Positions 24,136 to 33,802 of a stretch of DNA of 64,000 bases are shown here, piece by piece. A program made the position numbers and the translations under genes. Source of the stretch: Rhodobacterales bacterium 52_120_T64. Lineage in GTDB: Bacteria > Pseudomonadota > Alphaproteobacteria > Rhodobacterales > Rhodobacteraceae. Position 1 is the stretch's first letter. Every line of letters starts with the position of its first letter. A model generated the notes under the pieces. It was not told the origin of the DNA and did no database searches. It was given only the letters and a program-made list of their open reading frames with translations. Location of the stretch: positions 186,001 to 250,000 of the forward strand of contig MABA01000024.1 of NCBI GenBank assembly GCA_002162875.1, in the 5' to 3' direction.

Positions 24136-26634
24136 ATGAGCGATTCAAAAGATAACGACGGCAAGGGCAAAACACTTAGTTTAGGTGGTGGCCCCGGAAC
24201 AGTGCGCCAAAGCTTTAGCCATGGCCGTACAAAATCGGTCGTTGTCGAAACTAAACGCAAGCGCGTTATGGTGCCAAAACCTGGTGCGGGTGGCAAGGCT
24301 GGCGGACGCCGTACATCGGCTGTTGGTGTGTCTGATGGCGAGTTGGATCGTCGTCGTAAAGCATTGTTGGCAGCACAGGCGATGGAAGCCGAACGTCAGG
24401 CTAAAGAAAAAGCTACGGGCGACGCGCGCGAAGCCGAACGTAATCGTCGACGCTCTGAAAAAGAAGCGGTTGCACGTGAGGCAGCGGAAAAAGAAATCCG
24501 CAAGCAGCGCGAAGCTGATGAAGCTAAAGCCAAGATTGAAGAAGAAGCCAAAGCCAAGGCTGCTGCGAAAGTTGAAAAACCGGCGGCCCGTGCACCTAAG
24601 AAGGACGCTGGTCAGGAAATGGCTGCAGCGCAAGCGGGCGGTGCTCGCGCTGAAGCTGGGCGTCTTGGGCCTAACCTCAAGAAAGCGGTTCCGCGTCAGG
24701 AAGACAAAAAACAAACCCGCGGACGTGGTGGCGATGACCGTCGTCGTTCCGGCAAGCTAACAATCAATCAAGCGTTGGGTGGCGGTGGGAACCGACACCG
24801 TTCCATGGCTGCGATGAAACGTCGTGCCGCACGGGAAAAAGCGAAGCTGAGCGGTCCGATTGAGCACGAAAAAGTTGTTCGCGACGTTAAGTTGCCTGAA
24901 ACCATCACGGTACAGGAACTCGCAAACCGTATGTCCGAAAAAGTTGCAGCGGTTGTGAAATCATTGATGACAAACGGCATCATGGCCTCGATGAACGAAA
25001 CAATCGACGCTGACACCGCCGAGCTGATTATCGAAGAATTCGGCCACAAAGTTGTCCGCGTTTCCGATGCAGACGTGGAAGATGTCATCGTTGCTGAGGA
25101 AGAAGATCCAGCGGATCTGAAATCTCGCGCACCAATCATCACCATCATGGGCCACGTTGACCACGGTAAAACTTCGCTGCTGGACGCGATCCGCAAAACC
25201 AACGTCGTTACCGGCGAAGCTGGAGGCATTACGCAGCACATTGGTGCGTATCAGGTGACTACAGACGGCGGCACGAAACTGACGTTCCTTGACACACCGG
25301 GCCACGCGGCGTTCACGTCGATGCGTTCGCGCGGTGCACAGGTAACCGACATCGTGATCCTTGTGGTCGCGGCAGACGATTCCGTGATGCCACAGACAAT
25401 CGAGGCGATTGCTCACTCTAAGGCAGCAGGCGTTCCGATGATCGTTGCGATCAACAAATGCGATAAAGAGGGGGCTGACCCCAACAAAGTTCGAACTGAA
25501 TTGTTGCAGCACGAAGTTATCGTTGAAGCCATGTCTGGCGATGTTCTAGACGTTGAAGTTTCCGCAATTACGGGCCAAGGCCTTGATACATTGCTGGAGA
25601 ACATTGCTCTTCAGGCTGAGTTGCTTGAACTAAAAGCCAACCCTGATCGCGCTGCCGAAGGTGCTGTGATCGAGGCCAAACTTGACGTTGGCCGTGGTCC
25701 TGTTGCGACTGTCCTGGTTCAAAAAGGTACGCTGAAACGTGGTGATATCTTCGTCGTGGGTGAACAATGGGGTAAAGTTCGTGCATTGATCAACGACCAA
25801 GGTGATCGTGTTGAAGAAGCTGGTCCTTCGATCCCTGTCGAGGTTCTAGGTCTTAACGGCACACCCGAAGCTGGCGATGTTCTGAACGTTGTGCCGGACG
25901 AGGCGAAAGCCCGCGAGATTGCAGATTACCGTGCACAGGTCAGTAAGGACCAACGTGCAGCGGCTGGTGCTGCGACCACGCTCGACCAGTTGTTAGCGAA
26001 AGCCAAAGCTGACGAGACTGTCGCGATCCTGCCGATCGTTATGAAAGCTGACGTGCAGGGTTCTGCCGAAGCTATCGTGCAAGCAATGGAGAAAGTCGGA
26101 AACGACGACGTTCGCGTTCAGGTTCTACACTCCGGTGTTGGCGCGATTACAGAATCGGACGTCACATTGGCCGAAGCCTCCGGCGCGCCAATCATTGGCT
26201 TTAACGTCCGTGCGAACGCACCGGCGCGTAATGCAGCCAATCAGAAGGGTGTTGAAATCCGTTATTACTCGATCATCTACGATCTGGTTGATGACGTGAA
26301 AAAGGCGGCCTCCGGTTTGCTATCGCCCGAGATCAAGGAAACCTTCATCGGTTACGCCACGATCAAAGAGGTGTTCAAAATTACTGGTGCTGGCAAAATT
26401 GCGGGCTGTCTGGTTACCGAAGGCGTTGCGCGTCGTGCTGCAGGCGTTCGCTTGTTGCGTGACAATGTCGTGATCCACACTGGAACACTGAAAACTTTGA
26501 AACGTCACAAAGACGAAGTCAAAGAAGTTCAGTCTGGTCAAGAGTGTGGTATGGCGTTCGAAAAATACGAAGACATCCGCGAAGACGACGTCATCGAGAT
26601 TTTCACTACCGAAGAGATCGAACGAACGCTCTAG
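24136..26634 (+). CDS. infB: Translation initiation factor IF-2
   Basis: An 832-residue GTPase that delivers initiator tRNA to the 30S subunit. A long, charged Ala/Glu/Lys/Arg-rich N-terminal region (residues about 60-240) precedes an IF2_N motif ([20 protein letters not shown]) and the G domain at about 330: G1 [14 protein letters not shown]3 DTPGHAAF, G4 NKCD. Domains II to IV follow to the C-terminal TTEEIERTL. Last gene of the rimP operon; an intrinsic terminator follows 26 bases after the stop. Confidence 0.98.
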   Translation: MSDSKDNDGKGKTLSLGGGPGTVRQSFSHGRTKSVVVETKRKRVMVPKPGAGGKAGGRRTSAVGVSDGELDRRRKALLAAQAMEAERQAKEKATGDAREAERNRRRSEKEAVAREAAEKEIRKQREADEAKAKIEEEAKAKAAAKVEKPAARAPKKDAGQEMAAAQAGGARAEAGRLGPNLKKAVPRQEDKKQTRGRGGDDRRRSGKLTINQALGGGGNRHRSMAAMKRRAAREKAKLSGPIEHEKVVRDVKLPETITVQELANRMSEKVAAVVKSLMTNGIMASMNETIDADTAELIIEEFGHKVVRVSDADVEDVIVAEEEDPADLKSRAPIITIMGHVDHGKTSLLDAIRKTNVVTGEAGGITQHIGAYQVTTDGGTKLTFLDTPGHAAFTSMRSRGAQVTDIVILVVAADDSVMPQTIEAIAHSKAAGVPMIVAINKCDKEGADPNKVRTELLQHEVIVEAMSGDVLDVEVSAITGQGLDTLLENIALQAELLELKANPDRAAEGAVIEAKLDVGRGPVATVLVQKGTLKRGDIFVVGEQWGKVRALINDQGDRVEEAGPSIPVEVLGLNGTPEAGDVLNVVPDEAKAREIADYRAQVSKDQRAAAGAATTLDQLLAKAKADETVAILPIVMKADVQGSAEAIVQAMEKVGNDDVRVQVLHSGVGAITESDVTLAEASGAPIIGFNVRANAPARNAANQKGVEIRYYSIIYDLVDDVKKAASGLLSPEIKETFIGYATIKEVFKITGAGKIAGCLVTEGVARRAAGVRLLRDNVVIHTGTLKTLKRHKDEVKEVQSGQECGMAFEKYEDIREDDVIEIFTTEEIERTL

Positions 26635-26659
26635 TCGGCACTACAGCGAAATATTTGAG

Positions 26660-26685
26660 GGCAGAGTTTATTCTCTGCCTTTTTT
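26660..26685 (+). terminator. Terminator of the rimP-nusA-infB operon
   Basis: GGCAGAG / CTCTGCC (7 bp), 6-base loop, then TTTTTT. A clean intrinsic terminator just after infB. Confidence 0.88.
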
Positions 26686-26777
26686 CGTGTTTTCCCTTGC
26701 GTTATGTCAATGCTCCGGCCCAGATTTGCCGCCTAATTTAATGATGCAAATCCACTATATTTAATGACAGGGAAAAA

Positions 26778-27980
26778 ATGGCAAAATATCTTGAAACAAC
26801 CCCGAGCAGCGACGGATTTTATGGCGAATATGGCGGCGCAATGTTGCCACCTCCACTGGAGCCACATTTTGTTGAAATTCGCGCCGCGTATGCTGAGCTG
26901 TCGAAATCGCCTGAGTTCCTTGAAGAATTAAGGTATATCCGCAAGCACTTTCAGGGTCGCCCAACCCCGATTTCACACCTGAAAAACCTTTCGGCGATGT
27001 CGCGTGGCGCACAAATTTATGCCAAACGCGAAGACCTCAATCACACTGGAGCGCATAAGCTGAACCACTGCATGGCCGAAGGCTTGTTGGCCAAGCACAT
27101 GGGTAAAACCAAACTTATTGCTGAAACCGGTGCTGGCCAACACGGCGTGGCTTTGGCGACTGCGGCGGCTTATTTTGGTATGGATTGTGAAATCCACATG
27201 GGCGAAGTCGACATCGCAAAAGAGGCTCCGAACGTGACCCGCATGAAGCTATTGGGCGCAACCGTTGTTCCCGTTGGAGAAGGTGCGAAAACTCTGAAAG
27301 AAGCTGTAGATAGTGCTTTTGGCAGTTATATCGCGCAGGCTGATCATGCGCTATTCGGGATTGGCTCGGTCGTTGGTCCGCACCCGTTTCCAATGATGGT
27401 TCGTGATTTCCAGTCCATCGTGGGCCTCGAATCTCGTGAACAGTTCTTGGAAATGACGGGTGGGTTGCCAGACGTCGTTGCGGCCTGTGTCGGCGGCGGT
27501 TCTAACGCTATGGGGATATTCTCAGGTTTCATCGATGATGAAAGCGTTGAACTTGTCGGAGTTGAGCCTCTAGGTACGTCCTCGAACCTTGGCGATCACG
27601 CGGCGACTATGACTTACGGCGTAGATGGCGCAATTCACGGCTTCAAGACTAAGGTGTTGCTAGATGCCGATGGCGAACCGGCGCCAGTGAACACTATCGC
27701 TTCGGGCCTCGATTATCCGGGTGTTGGGCCAGAGCACGCGCATTTGCAGAAAATTGGTCGTGTGAATTATTCGACGGCGGATGACAAGGAAACGCTGGAG
27801 GCCTTCTACATGCTTTCACGCAAAGAGGGCATCATCCCAGCACTTGAATCTGCACACGCGATTGCCTGGGCGATGCGGGAATCCAAAAACCTTCAAGGTA
27901 AATCGATTCTGTTGAATCTTTCAGGTCGTGGGGACAAAGACCTCGATTTTGTCACAGAAACTTACGGGTTCGGCGCGTAA
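26778..27980 (+). CDS. trpB: Tryptophan synthase beta chain
   Basis: A 400-residue PLP enzyme that joins indole and serine to make tryptophan. The PLP lysine is in HTGAHKLNH at about residue 95; the phosphate-binding loop is [10 protein letters not shown] and the monovalent-cation region is in its usual place. It sits alone between the infB terminator and its own terminator; trpA and trpF are not adjacent. Full length for the family. AGGG lies upstream of ATG 26778. Confidence 0.98.
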   Translation: MAKYLETTPSSDGFYGEYGGAMLPPPLEPHFVEIRAAYAELSKSPEFLEELRYIRKHFQGRPTPISHLKNLSAMSRGAQIYAKREDLNHTGAHKLNHCMAEGLLAKHMGKTKLIAETGAGQHGVALATAAAYFGMDCEIHMGEVDIAKEAPNVTRMKLLGATVVPVGEGAKTLKEAVDSAFGSYIAQADHALFGIGSVVGPHPFPMMVRDFQSIVGLESREQFLEMTGGLPDVVAACVGGGSNAMGIFSGFIDDESVELVGVEPLGTSSNLGDHAATMTYGVDGAIHGFKTKVLLDADGEPAPVNTIASGLDYPGVGPEHAHLQKIGRVNYSTADDKETLEAFYMLSRKEGIIPALESAHAIAWAMRESKNLQGKSILLNLSGRGDKDLDFVTETYGFGA

Positions 27981-27993
27981 ACGAATGATGCTA

Positions 27994-28019
27994 AAGGTCG
28001 CGTATTGGCGCGGCCTTTT
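27994..28019 (+). terminator. Terminator of trpB
   Basis: AAGGTCGCG / CGCGGCCTT (9 bp with one G-U pair), 6-base loop, then TT after a stem ending in TT. It starts 13 bases after the trpB stop. Confidence 0.75.
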
Positions 28020-28083
28020 CCCATTTGGCGTGCGCGATTTTTAACCCAAACTGTCCTCACCAAGCCTTTCCATGCAACGCAGA

Positions 28084-28112
28084 CTTGTGCGCTCGCACTA
28101 GAGCCGCCATAT
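28084..28112 (+). promoter_or_regulatory. Heat-shock (sigma-32-like) promoter of hslV
   Basis: CTTGTGC (28084-28090), 14 bases, then CGCCATAT (28105-28112). This matches the sigma-32 pattern CTTGAAA / CCCCATnT in spacing and in most of the conserved positions. It lies about 20 bases upstream of the hslV ribosome-binding site, and hslVU is a classic heat-shock operon. Confidence 0.6.
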
Positions 28113-28141
28113 AGGTTTGAACCGATACGATGGAGGCACAC

Positions 28142-28702
28142 ATGCAAAACGATCAGAAATTTCCCGGCTGGCACGGCACCACGATTGTGGGTGTTCGCAA
28201 AGGTGGCAAAGTGGTGATTGCTGGTGACGGGCAGGTTAGCCTTGGCCAGACGATCATTAAAGGCACCGCCAAAAAGGTTCGCCGCATTAGTCCGGGCGGG
28301 CATGAAGTTGTGTGTGGGTTTGCAGGCTCCACCGCTGACGCATTTACCCTGCTGGAACGCCTCGAAGCCAAACTCGAAGCCTCCCCCGGTCAACTGGCGC
28401 GCGCCTCGGTGGAGCTGGCTAAAGACTGGCGTACCGATAAATATCTGAAAAATCTTGAGGCCATGTTGATTGTGACGGACGGTAAAGACCTGTTCGTAAT
28501 CACCGGTGCTGGCGATGTTCTGGAGCCTGAGCATGACGTAACCGCCATCGGGTCGGGCGGCAACTTCGCACTGGCCGCAGGCCGTGCTATGTATGATTTT
28601 GAGGACGACGCAGAGGTGATCGCCCGTCGGTCCTTAGAAATCGCCGCCGAGATTTGCGTTTATACAAACGGTAAAATGACCGTGGAAACCATCAATGGCT
28701 GA
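28142..28702 (+). CDS. hslV: ATP-dependent protease HslVU, peptidase subunit
   Basis: A 186-residue proteasome-like peptidase whose new N-terminal Thr is the nucleophile. The Thr lies in [21 protein letters not shown] after a short propeptide. Two stacked hexamers work with HslU rings. An upstream ATG at 28130 is in frame, but the GGAGG that follows it (28131-28135) is an ideal ribosome-binding site for ATG 28142, so that start is chosen. The end overlaps the next gene by 8 bases. Confidence 0.96.
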   Translation: MQNDQKFPGWHGTTIVGVRKGGKVVIAGDGQVSLGQTIIKGTAKKVRRISPGGHEVVCGFAGSTADAFTLLERLEAKLEASPGQLARASVELAKDWRTDKYLKNLEAMLIVTDGKDLFVITGAGDVLEPEHDVTAIGSGGNFALAAGRAMYDFEDDAEVIARRSLEIAAEICVYTNGKMTVETING

Positions 28703-29780
28703 TTTTTCTGTCGATGACATTCGCGCAGGCGTCGCCGCTGGCGTTATCGACGAGCGTCAAGCCGCTGGCATGATCGCAATCGCCAACCAACGGCTTGGCT
28801 ATAGGCAGAACATGGGTGCTGAGGACGAGCCGTTCGAACTGTTCAAAGGTTTCTCCGAAATCTTCGTGACCGTCGGCCTTGGCATCCTTTACGGCGGCTT
28901 CATGGCTATCGCGATGCTGGTAGGAAACCCGATAATTGTGATGGTTCTATCTGCTGCAATCACCATCGCGTTGGCGTATTACTTCACCCTTAAACGCCGC
29001 ATGATATTGCCAAGCATAGCGCTGGCGATTGTCTTTGCAGGCTCCGTCGGCGGTCTATCCGTGTTCTCGATTTTCGATCTGGATGCAGCGACTCCGAATG
29101 GTTACCATTTCCTGGCAACGGCAACTTTCGGGGCAATCGCCATGTTGGGGTATTTCTGGAAGTTTCGTGTTCCTTTCGCGATATTCCTGTTTGGACTATT
29201 CGGCGCAGGCATCGCCTTTTCCATCGCCGGAATAACCGCCCCTGAATCGATATTCGCAAGCGCCTTCATTGGCAACGCTGACGGTGTTTTCGACATAAGC
29301 CGTAACCCGACAATGGCGTACACTATGCTGATCTTCGGTATCCTAGCATTTCTCGGTGGCATGTGGTTCGACGTGCGTGACCCTTACCGTATATCCCGCC
29401 TGTCGGCTTGCGGCTTCTGGCTGCATATCCTTGCCGCCCCCGCGATCGTCAATGTTGTTGCCCTATCATTGCTGAACCTCGAAGGGACGATGGGCTACGG
29501 ACTGGCGGCTGCTGCACTTGTCGTGGTCGCCGTGATCGCACTGGTGATCGACCGCCGCTCGTTCCTGACCGCTGGCATCATCTACATCGGCATTATCTTG
29601 GCATGGGCCCTCGACACCGGTTCCAGTGATGACTGGAGCATCGCAATAACCTTATTGGTCATGGGTGCATTCATCACTGCACTCGGCACTTGGTGGGTGC
29701 AACTACGCGCCGTCATAATGCGTAACCTGCCAGCATTCCCCCTTAAAAACAGATTACCCCCATATCAGGAGGCAGCATGA
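28695..29780 (+). CDS. Multipass membrane protein between hslV and hslU
   Basis: A 361-residue protein. A short soluble N-terminus ([25 protein letters not shown]), which looks like the start of DUF2157-type proteins, is followed by about ten predicted membrane segments to residue 345 and a short Pro-containing tail. It overlaps hslV by 8 bases and hslU by 4 (ATGA), so it is made together with the protease. No enzyme motif is recognised. A role in membrane stress or membrane-protein quality control would fit the context but is inference. Confidence 0.8.
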   Translation: MADFSVDDIRAGVAAGVIDERQAAGMIAIANQRLGYRQNMGAEDEPFELFKGFSEIFVTVGLGILYGGFMAIAMLVGNPIIVMVLSAAITIALAYYFTLKRRMILPSIALAIVFAGSVGGLSVFSIFDLDAATPNGYHFLATATFGAIAMLGYFWKFRVPFAIFLFGLFGAGIAFSIAGITAPESIFASAFIGNADGVFDISRNPTMAYTMLIFGILAFLGGMWFDVRDPYRISRLSACGFWLHILAAPAIVNVVALSLLNLEGTMGYGLAAAALVVVAVIALVIDRRSFLTAGIIYIGIILAWALDTGSSDDWSIAITLLVMGAFITALGTWWVQLRAVIMRNLPAFPLKNRLPPYQEAA

Positions 29781-31087
29781 CTGACCTTACCCCCCGCGAA
29801 ATCGTTTCCGAACTGGATCGTTACATAATTGGTCAAAACGGTGCCAAACGCGCCGTGGCCGTTGCCTTGCGCAACCGTTGGCGTCGCAGTCAATTGTCTG
29901 ATGATCTACGTGACGAGGTTTACCCAAAAAACATCCTGATGATCGGGCCAACCGGCGTCGGTAAAACCGAGATTAGCCGTCGTCTGGCCAAACTGGCGAA
30001 CGCGCCCTTCCTGAAGGTCGAGGCGACCAAGTTTACGGAGGTGGGCTATGTTGGTCGCGATGTCGAACAAATCGTACGCGATTTGATGGACGGCGCGATC
30101 CTGATGGTACGCGAACAACTTCGTGACGAAGTCAAAACCAAGGCGCATGATGCTGCCGAAGAACGTGTGATCGACGCGCTGGCCGGTGAGGATTCCCGCG
30201 CGCAGACCCGCGAAATGTTCCGCAAGAAACTGCGTGATGGTATTCTCGACGACAAAGAAATTGAACTTGATTTGGCTGACAATTCCAACCCGCTGCAAAT
30301 GATGGACATCCCCGGTCAGCCGGGTGGTGGTGGCATGGGGATGATGAACCTCGGCGATATTTTCGGGAAAGCCATGGGCGGCCGCACGCAACGTCGTCGT
30401 GTTAAAGTTTCCGAAAGCTATAAACTGCTGATCGATGACGAAGCTGACAAGCTTCTGGATGAAGAAACCATTAACAAGAAAGCGCTGCAATCAGTTGAAC
30501 AAAGCGGCATCGTATTTCTAGACGAGATAGACAAAGTCTGCGCCCGCTCCGATGCCCGTGGGGGCGACGTTTCGCGTGAAGGCGTGCAACGCGATTTGTT
30601 GCCGTTGATCGAGGGTACAACAGTTTCCACCAAATACGGCCCCGTCAAAACCGACCATATTCTGTTCATCGCATCCGGTGCGTTTCATATCGCAAAACCT
30701 TCGGATCTGCTGCCTGAACTTCAGGGTCGCTTGCCAATTCGCGTGGAGCTTCGCGCGCTCACCGAAGAAGATTTTGTGCGTATTCTGACGGAAACCGACA
30801 ACGCGTTGACCTTGCAATATACGGCCTTGATGGCGACCGAGGAAGTTGCAGTCGATTTCACGCCGGAAGGGATCGCCGCACTTGCGAAAATCGCAGCCGA
30901 AGTGAACCACACGGTGGAAAACATCGGTGCGCGGCGCCTTTACACTGTTCTGGAACGTGTATTCGAAGAACTAAGCTTCACGGCGCCTGATCGGGCAGGG
31001 GACAAGGTTACAGTTGACGCTGACTTCGTCGAAAAACACCTCGGTGAATTGTCGCGATCAACTGATATAAGCCGTTACGTTTTGTAG
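29777..31087 (+). CDS. hslU: ATP-dependent protease HslVU, ATPase/unfoldase subunit
   Basis: A 436-residue AAA+ unfoldase feeding HslV. Walker A is GPTGVGKTE at about residue 57, Walker B VFLDEIDK at about 250, and between them lies the inserted I domain characteristic of HslU (about 110-240, with a Gly/Met-rich stretch). The C-terminus [12 protein letters not shown] ends in the family's conserved tail, which docks on HslV. Start is ATG 29777 overlapping the membrane protein stop; AGGAGGC lies upstream. Confidence 0.98.
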   Translation: MTDLTPREIVSELDRYIIGQNGAKRAVAVALRNRWRRSQLSDDLRDEVYPKNILMIGPTGVGKTEISRRLAKLANAPFLKVEATKFTEVGYVGRDVEQIVRDLMDGAILMVREQLRDEVKTKAHDAAEERVIDALAGEDSRAQTREMFRKKLRDGILDDKEIELDLADNSNPLQMMDIPGQPGGGGMGMMNLGDIFGKAMGGRTQRRRVKVSESYKLLIDDEADKLLDEETINKKALQSVEQSGIVFLDEIDKVCARSDARGGDVSREGVQRDLLPLIEGTTVSTKYGPVKTDHILFIASGAFHIAKPSDLLPELQGRLPIRVELRALTEEDFVRILTETDNALTLQYTALMATEEVAVDFTPEGIAALAKIAAEVNHTVENIGARRLYTVLERVFEELSFTAPDRAGDKVTVDADFVEKHLGELSRSTDISRYVL

Positions 31088-31093
31088 ACTATT

Positions 31094-31113
31094 GCCCTGC
31101 ATCACGGCAGGGC
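31094..31113. other. Hairpin between convergent hslU and phnA-like gene
   Basis: GCCCTGC / GCAGGGC with a 6-base loop lies just after the hslU stop and before the stop of the opposing small gene. It has no U-tract on either strand, so termination by it alone is uncertain. Confidence 0.45.
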
Positions 31114-31119
31114 GATACC

Positions 31120-31329
31120 TCAAACCTTCTTCATAAACGAAGCCTTAAGAACTAGCGTCGCTTTTCCAATCCGGCACTCCACTTGGTCGGGATTACCTGT
31201 CAGCCGCACATTTTTGATTTGCGATCCGCGCTTCAGCGTTTTCGACATGCCCTTAACTTTCAAGTCTTTGATGACCATCACCGTATCGCCATCCTCAAGA
31301 ATTGCACCGTTGCTGTCTCTGGTATCCAT
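31120..31329 (-). CDS. PhnA/YjdM-like small protein
   Basis: A 69-residue protein matching the C-terminal domain of PhnA (YjdM): DSNGAILEDGDTVMVIKDLKVKG. The zinc-ribbon N-terminal half of full PhnA is absent, as in many short alphaproteobacterial homologues. Despite its old name, a phosphonate role is not established. ATG 31329 with AAGGAAA upstream is chosen over longer in-frame starts. It lies 16 bases after petR and shares its direction. Confidence 0.8.
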   Translation of the reverse strand: MDTRDSNGAILEDGDTVMVIKDLKVKGMSKTLKRGSQIKNVRLTGNPDQVECRIGKATLVLKASFMKKV

Positions 31330-31345
31330 TAGTATTTCCTTAGCG

Positions 31346-32062
31346 TTAATCGGGTGCGAGCATATAGCCCGCTCCGCGTACTGTCTGTAAATATCGAGGT
31401 TGTTTCGGGTCGGCTTCCAGCTTACGCCGCAACCGAGTAATTTGGACATCAATCGCACGTTCTTGCGCGGAACCATCACCCTTGCCAAGATCGTTGACCA
31501 ATTGCGCGCGTGAGACAGAGTCGTGTGCGTTTGCGGCAAAAATCTTCATTAAGGCGTTTTCGGTTGCTGTAAGGCGAATACGTTCATCGCCGCGCCAAAG
31601 CTCGCTGCGGGTCACGTCGTAACGGACATCGGCCATTTGCAGGGTTTTGGGTGGCTCTACAGCAATATCCGTTTTTGGTACGCGTCGCAGGATAGCGTTC
31701 ACGCGCAACAGTAATTCCTTGGGTTCAAACGGCTTGGGTAGATAGTCATCTGCCCCCATTTCAAGTCCCTTGATCCGGTCATCTGCATCGCCTCGCGCGG
31801 TCAACAAAAGAATGGGCGTGGTCAAAGAACGACGTAAATCTTGAGTTAGTGAAAAGCCATCCTCGCCCGGCATCATGATGTCGATAATCAACATATCGAA
31901 CTCCAGCCCGGTCAGAAGACGCCGTGCGTGCGCCGAATCCCTTGCACCGGTTACCAGAAATCCATTGCGGGCCAGAAACTTTTGCAGCAATAGGCGAATG
32001 CGCTGGTCGTCGTCGACAACCAGCAGATGGGCCTCGCTATGTTCTTCAAAAGCGCCCATCAC
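31346..32062 (-). CDS. petR: OmpR-family response regulator, PetR type
   Basis: A 238-residue regulator: receiver domain (residues about 12-125, phospho-acceptor Asp in LIIDIMMPGEDG, conserved Lys in YLPKPFEPKELL) and a C-terminal winged-helix DNA-binding domain (QERAIDVQITRLRRKLE, RYLQTVRGAGYML). In Rhodobacter capsulatus PetR is encoded with the MarR-type PetP and is needed for expression of the cytochrome bc1 operon; the same pairing is seen here. No histidine kinase is adjacent. Its ATG overlaps the petP stop (ATGA). Confidence 0.85.
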   Translation of the reverse strand: MMGAFEEHSEAHLLVVDDDQRIRLLLQKFLARNGFLVTGARDSAHARRLLTGLEFDMLIIDIMMPGEDGFSLTQDLRRSLTTPILLLTARGDADDRIKGLEMGADDYLPKPFEPKELLLRVNAILRRVPKTDIAVEPPKTLQMADVRYDVTRSELWRGDERIRLTATENALMKIFAANAHDSVSRAQLVNDLGKGDGSAQERAIDVQITRLRRKLEADPKQPRYLQTVRGAGYMLAPD

Positions 32063-32571
32063 AAATCGTCCGCCTGATTTAGAACTTTTTCCCGCAGGCT
32101 CGGGTCGATCATTTGTTCCAAAACTGTGCGAAATCCGTGCACGGCCGCCGGTCCTGCGTTTGAATACGCTTTGCGCATCCGTTTGCGCTGCGCGTCTGAT
32201 AATTCCCGTTCAAGCGCCTCGCCTGTCTCGGTCAGGTGCAAATTCCGCTGACGCCGATCCTGTTTGCCAATACGGCTGTCCACCAAGCCATCTTCAACCA
32301 ATTGCCTTAACACGCGGTTAAGAGATTGTTTGGTGACGCCAAGAATGTCTAACAATTCGTTAACCGTCAGTCCTTGCTTGCGGTTTATGAAATGGATCGC
32401 GCGATGGTGTGCGCGCCCGTAAGCGTAATTTTCCAAAATTAGGTCGGGGTCAGCGGTGAAGCCGCGATAGGCGAAGAACATCAGCTCGATTCCTTGACGC
32501 AACTGGTCGTCAGTCAGGAACAACAACTGCTCGGATCGACTGGGCTGTCGCGCTAACCGGTCTCTGTGCAT
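32059..32571 (-). CDS. petP: MarR-family regulator, PetP type
   Basis: A 170-residue winged-helix regulator (QGLTVNELLDILGVTKQSL as recognition region; VEDGLVDSRIGKQDRR as the wing). The order petP-petR with a 4-base overlap matches Rhodobacter. ATG 32571 (MHRDRLARQ) is preferred to upstream in-frame starts because GAGGAAAA precedes it. It diverges from ilvE across 154 bases. Target genes, possibly including petABC, are not in the window. Confidence 0.83.
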   Translation of the reverse strand: MHRDRLARQPSRSEQLLFLTDDQLRQGIELMFFAYRGFTADPDLILENYAYGRAHHRAIHFINRKQGLTVNELLDILGVTKQSLNRVLRQLVEDGLVDSRIGKQDRRQRNLHLTETGEALERELSDAQRKRMRKAYSNAGPAAVHGFRTVLEQMIDPSLREKVLNQADDL

Positions 32572-32601
32572 GGCTTTTTCCTCAACCTGATTTATCTGTT
32601 C

Positions 32602-32675
32602 ACAGTTTATGTCAGTCTTGTTGACTTTCCAAGAATCATTTGTTAGCAAAATCAGGAATTAGCGAAATAAACTGT
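32602..32675. promoter_or_regulatory. Divergent petP / ilvE control region with a spaced inverted repeat
   Basis: ACAGTTTAT (32602-32610) and ATAAACTGT (32667-32675) are exact inverse copies 56 bases apart in the gap between the two divergent genes. They could be paired operator half-sites for a dimeric regulator such as PetP. This is a pattern seen by eye, with no known PetP site to compare. Confidence 0.3.
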
Positions 32676-32725
32676 CGAATATTGTGTGTTGTGCGCAATT
32701 TTCGGAAAACCTAGAGGATAATACA

Positions 32726-33598
32726 ATGGCTGGAGCCCCTTACGACGATCGCGACGGAACCATCTGGATGGACGGTGTACTGATACCTTGGCGTGACGCA
32801 AAGGTGCACGTCCTGACACACGCACTGCATTACGGGTCCTCCGTTTTTGAAGGGGAACGTTGTTACAACGGCAAGGTTTTCAAAAGCCGCGAGCATTCCG
32901 AACGCCTGCTGAAATCTGGTGAGTATATGGATATTCCGATTCCCTACACTGTAGATGAAATCGAAGATGCCAAAGCTGTTGCGCTTGAGGCCAGCGGTCT
33001 GAAGGATGCCTATGTACGTGTTGTTGCGTGGCGTGGTTCGGGTCAAGATATGGGCGTCGCTTCTGCCGCTAACCCTGTTCATATGGCTGTAGCGATATGG
33101 GCTTGGGGCGCATATTACGGCGACGCCAAGTTTGAAGGCGCGAAGCTGGATATCTCCAAATGGAAGCGCCCTGATCCGGCAACGATACCGTGTTTCGCCA
33201 AAGCAGCCGGCCTTTATATGATTTGCACCATGTCCAAGCACGCGGCAGAAGCAAAGGGCTGTTCAGACGCGTTGATGTATGACTACCGTGGCTACGTTGC
33301 CGAGGCGACCGGTGCCAACATCTTCTTCGTGAAAGACGACGCCGTACACACGCCAATTCCTGACGCATTCTTGAACGGCATCACCCGTCAGACTGTTATC
33401 GGTATGTTAAAAGACAAAGGCATCGAAGTGATCGAGCGTCACATTATGCCCGAAGAACTGGCCGATTTTGAGCAGTGCTGGCTAACTGGTACAGCCGCCG
33501 AAGTGACGCCTGTGGGGCAAATCGGTGAGCATAAGTTCACTGTTGGCGACATCGCACGCGATATCGCTGAAAGCTACGAAAAGCTGGTGCGCGAATAA
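32726..33598 (+). CDS. ilvE: Branched-chain amino acid aminotransferase
   Basis: A 290-residue fold-IV PLP aminotransferase that makes Val, Ile and Leu from their keto acids. Recognisable blocks are LTHALHYGSSVFEGERCY near the N-terminus, IPCFAKAAGLYM with the presumed PLP lysine, and the segment from GYVAEATGANIFFVKD, plus WLTGTAAEVTPV near the C-terminus. ATG 32726 with AGAGGA upstream fits the family length; an earlier in-frame ATG at 32684 does not. Confidence 0.95.
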   Translation: MAGAPYDDRDGTIWMDGVLIPWRDAKVHVLTHALHYGSSVFEGERCYNGKVFKSREHSERLLKSGEYMDIPIPYTVDEIEDAKAVALEASGLKDAYVRVVAWRGSGQDMGVASAANPVHMAVAIWAWGAYYGDAKFEGAKLDISKWKRPDPATIPCFAKAAGLYMICTMSKHAAEAKGCSDALMYDYRGYVAEATGANIFFVKDDAVHTPIPDAFLNGITRQTVIGMLKDKGIEVIERHIMPEELADFEQCWLTGTAAEVTPVGQIGEHKFTVGDIARDIAESYEKLVRE

Positions 33599-33610
33599 AT
33601 TAGATGCAAT

Positions 33611-33643
33611 CATGGTTGAACATAAAATAGGTATTCAACCATG
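33611..33643 (+). promoter_or_regulatory. Hairpin covering the start codon of the 53-residue gene
   Basis: CATGGTTGAA (33611-33620) pairs perfectly with TTCAACCATG (33634-33643), with a 13-base loop. The right arm contains the ATG (33641) of the small membrane protein gene. It has no U-tract, so it is not a normal ilvE terminator. It could hide the start codon, or be an operator. Confidence 0.45.
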
Positions 33644-33802
33644 GTTAAATTGTTAGCATTTATTGTTGCCCTCGCTTTGGTCGCAATAATCGGCTACGCC
33701 TCCTGGTCAAAGGATCAGGGCGCCAGAAGCAGTTTCGCTCAGCCGCAATCCGAATTGGAAGCACTCGCAGAGCGAACTCGTAACAATAAGGTAAATCCGT
33801 GA
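33641..33802 (+). CDS. Small single-span membrane protein (53 residues)
   Basis: A gene too short for usual cut-offs: an N-terminal hydrophobic helix (LLAFIVALALVAIIGYAS) then a polar tail (KDQGARSSFAQPQSELEALAERTR). The stop overlaps the GTG start of the nucleoside hydrolase by 4 bases (GTGA), which is strong evidence that it is translated. AATAGG is the only upstream ribosome-binding-like sequence. No family recognised; a membrane tether or regulator for the following enzyme is speculation. Confidence 0.55.
   Translation: MVKLLAFIVALALVAIIGYASWSKDQGARSSFAQPQSELEALAERTRNNKVNP

Noticed and set aside
28130-28141. ATG 28130 as hslV start
   Set aside because: The GGAGG right after it is the ribosome-binding site for ATG 28142, and the propeptide length fits the latter.
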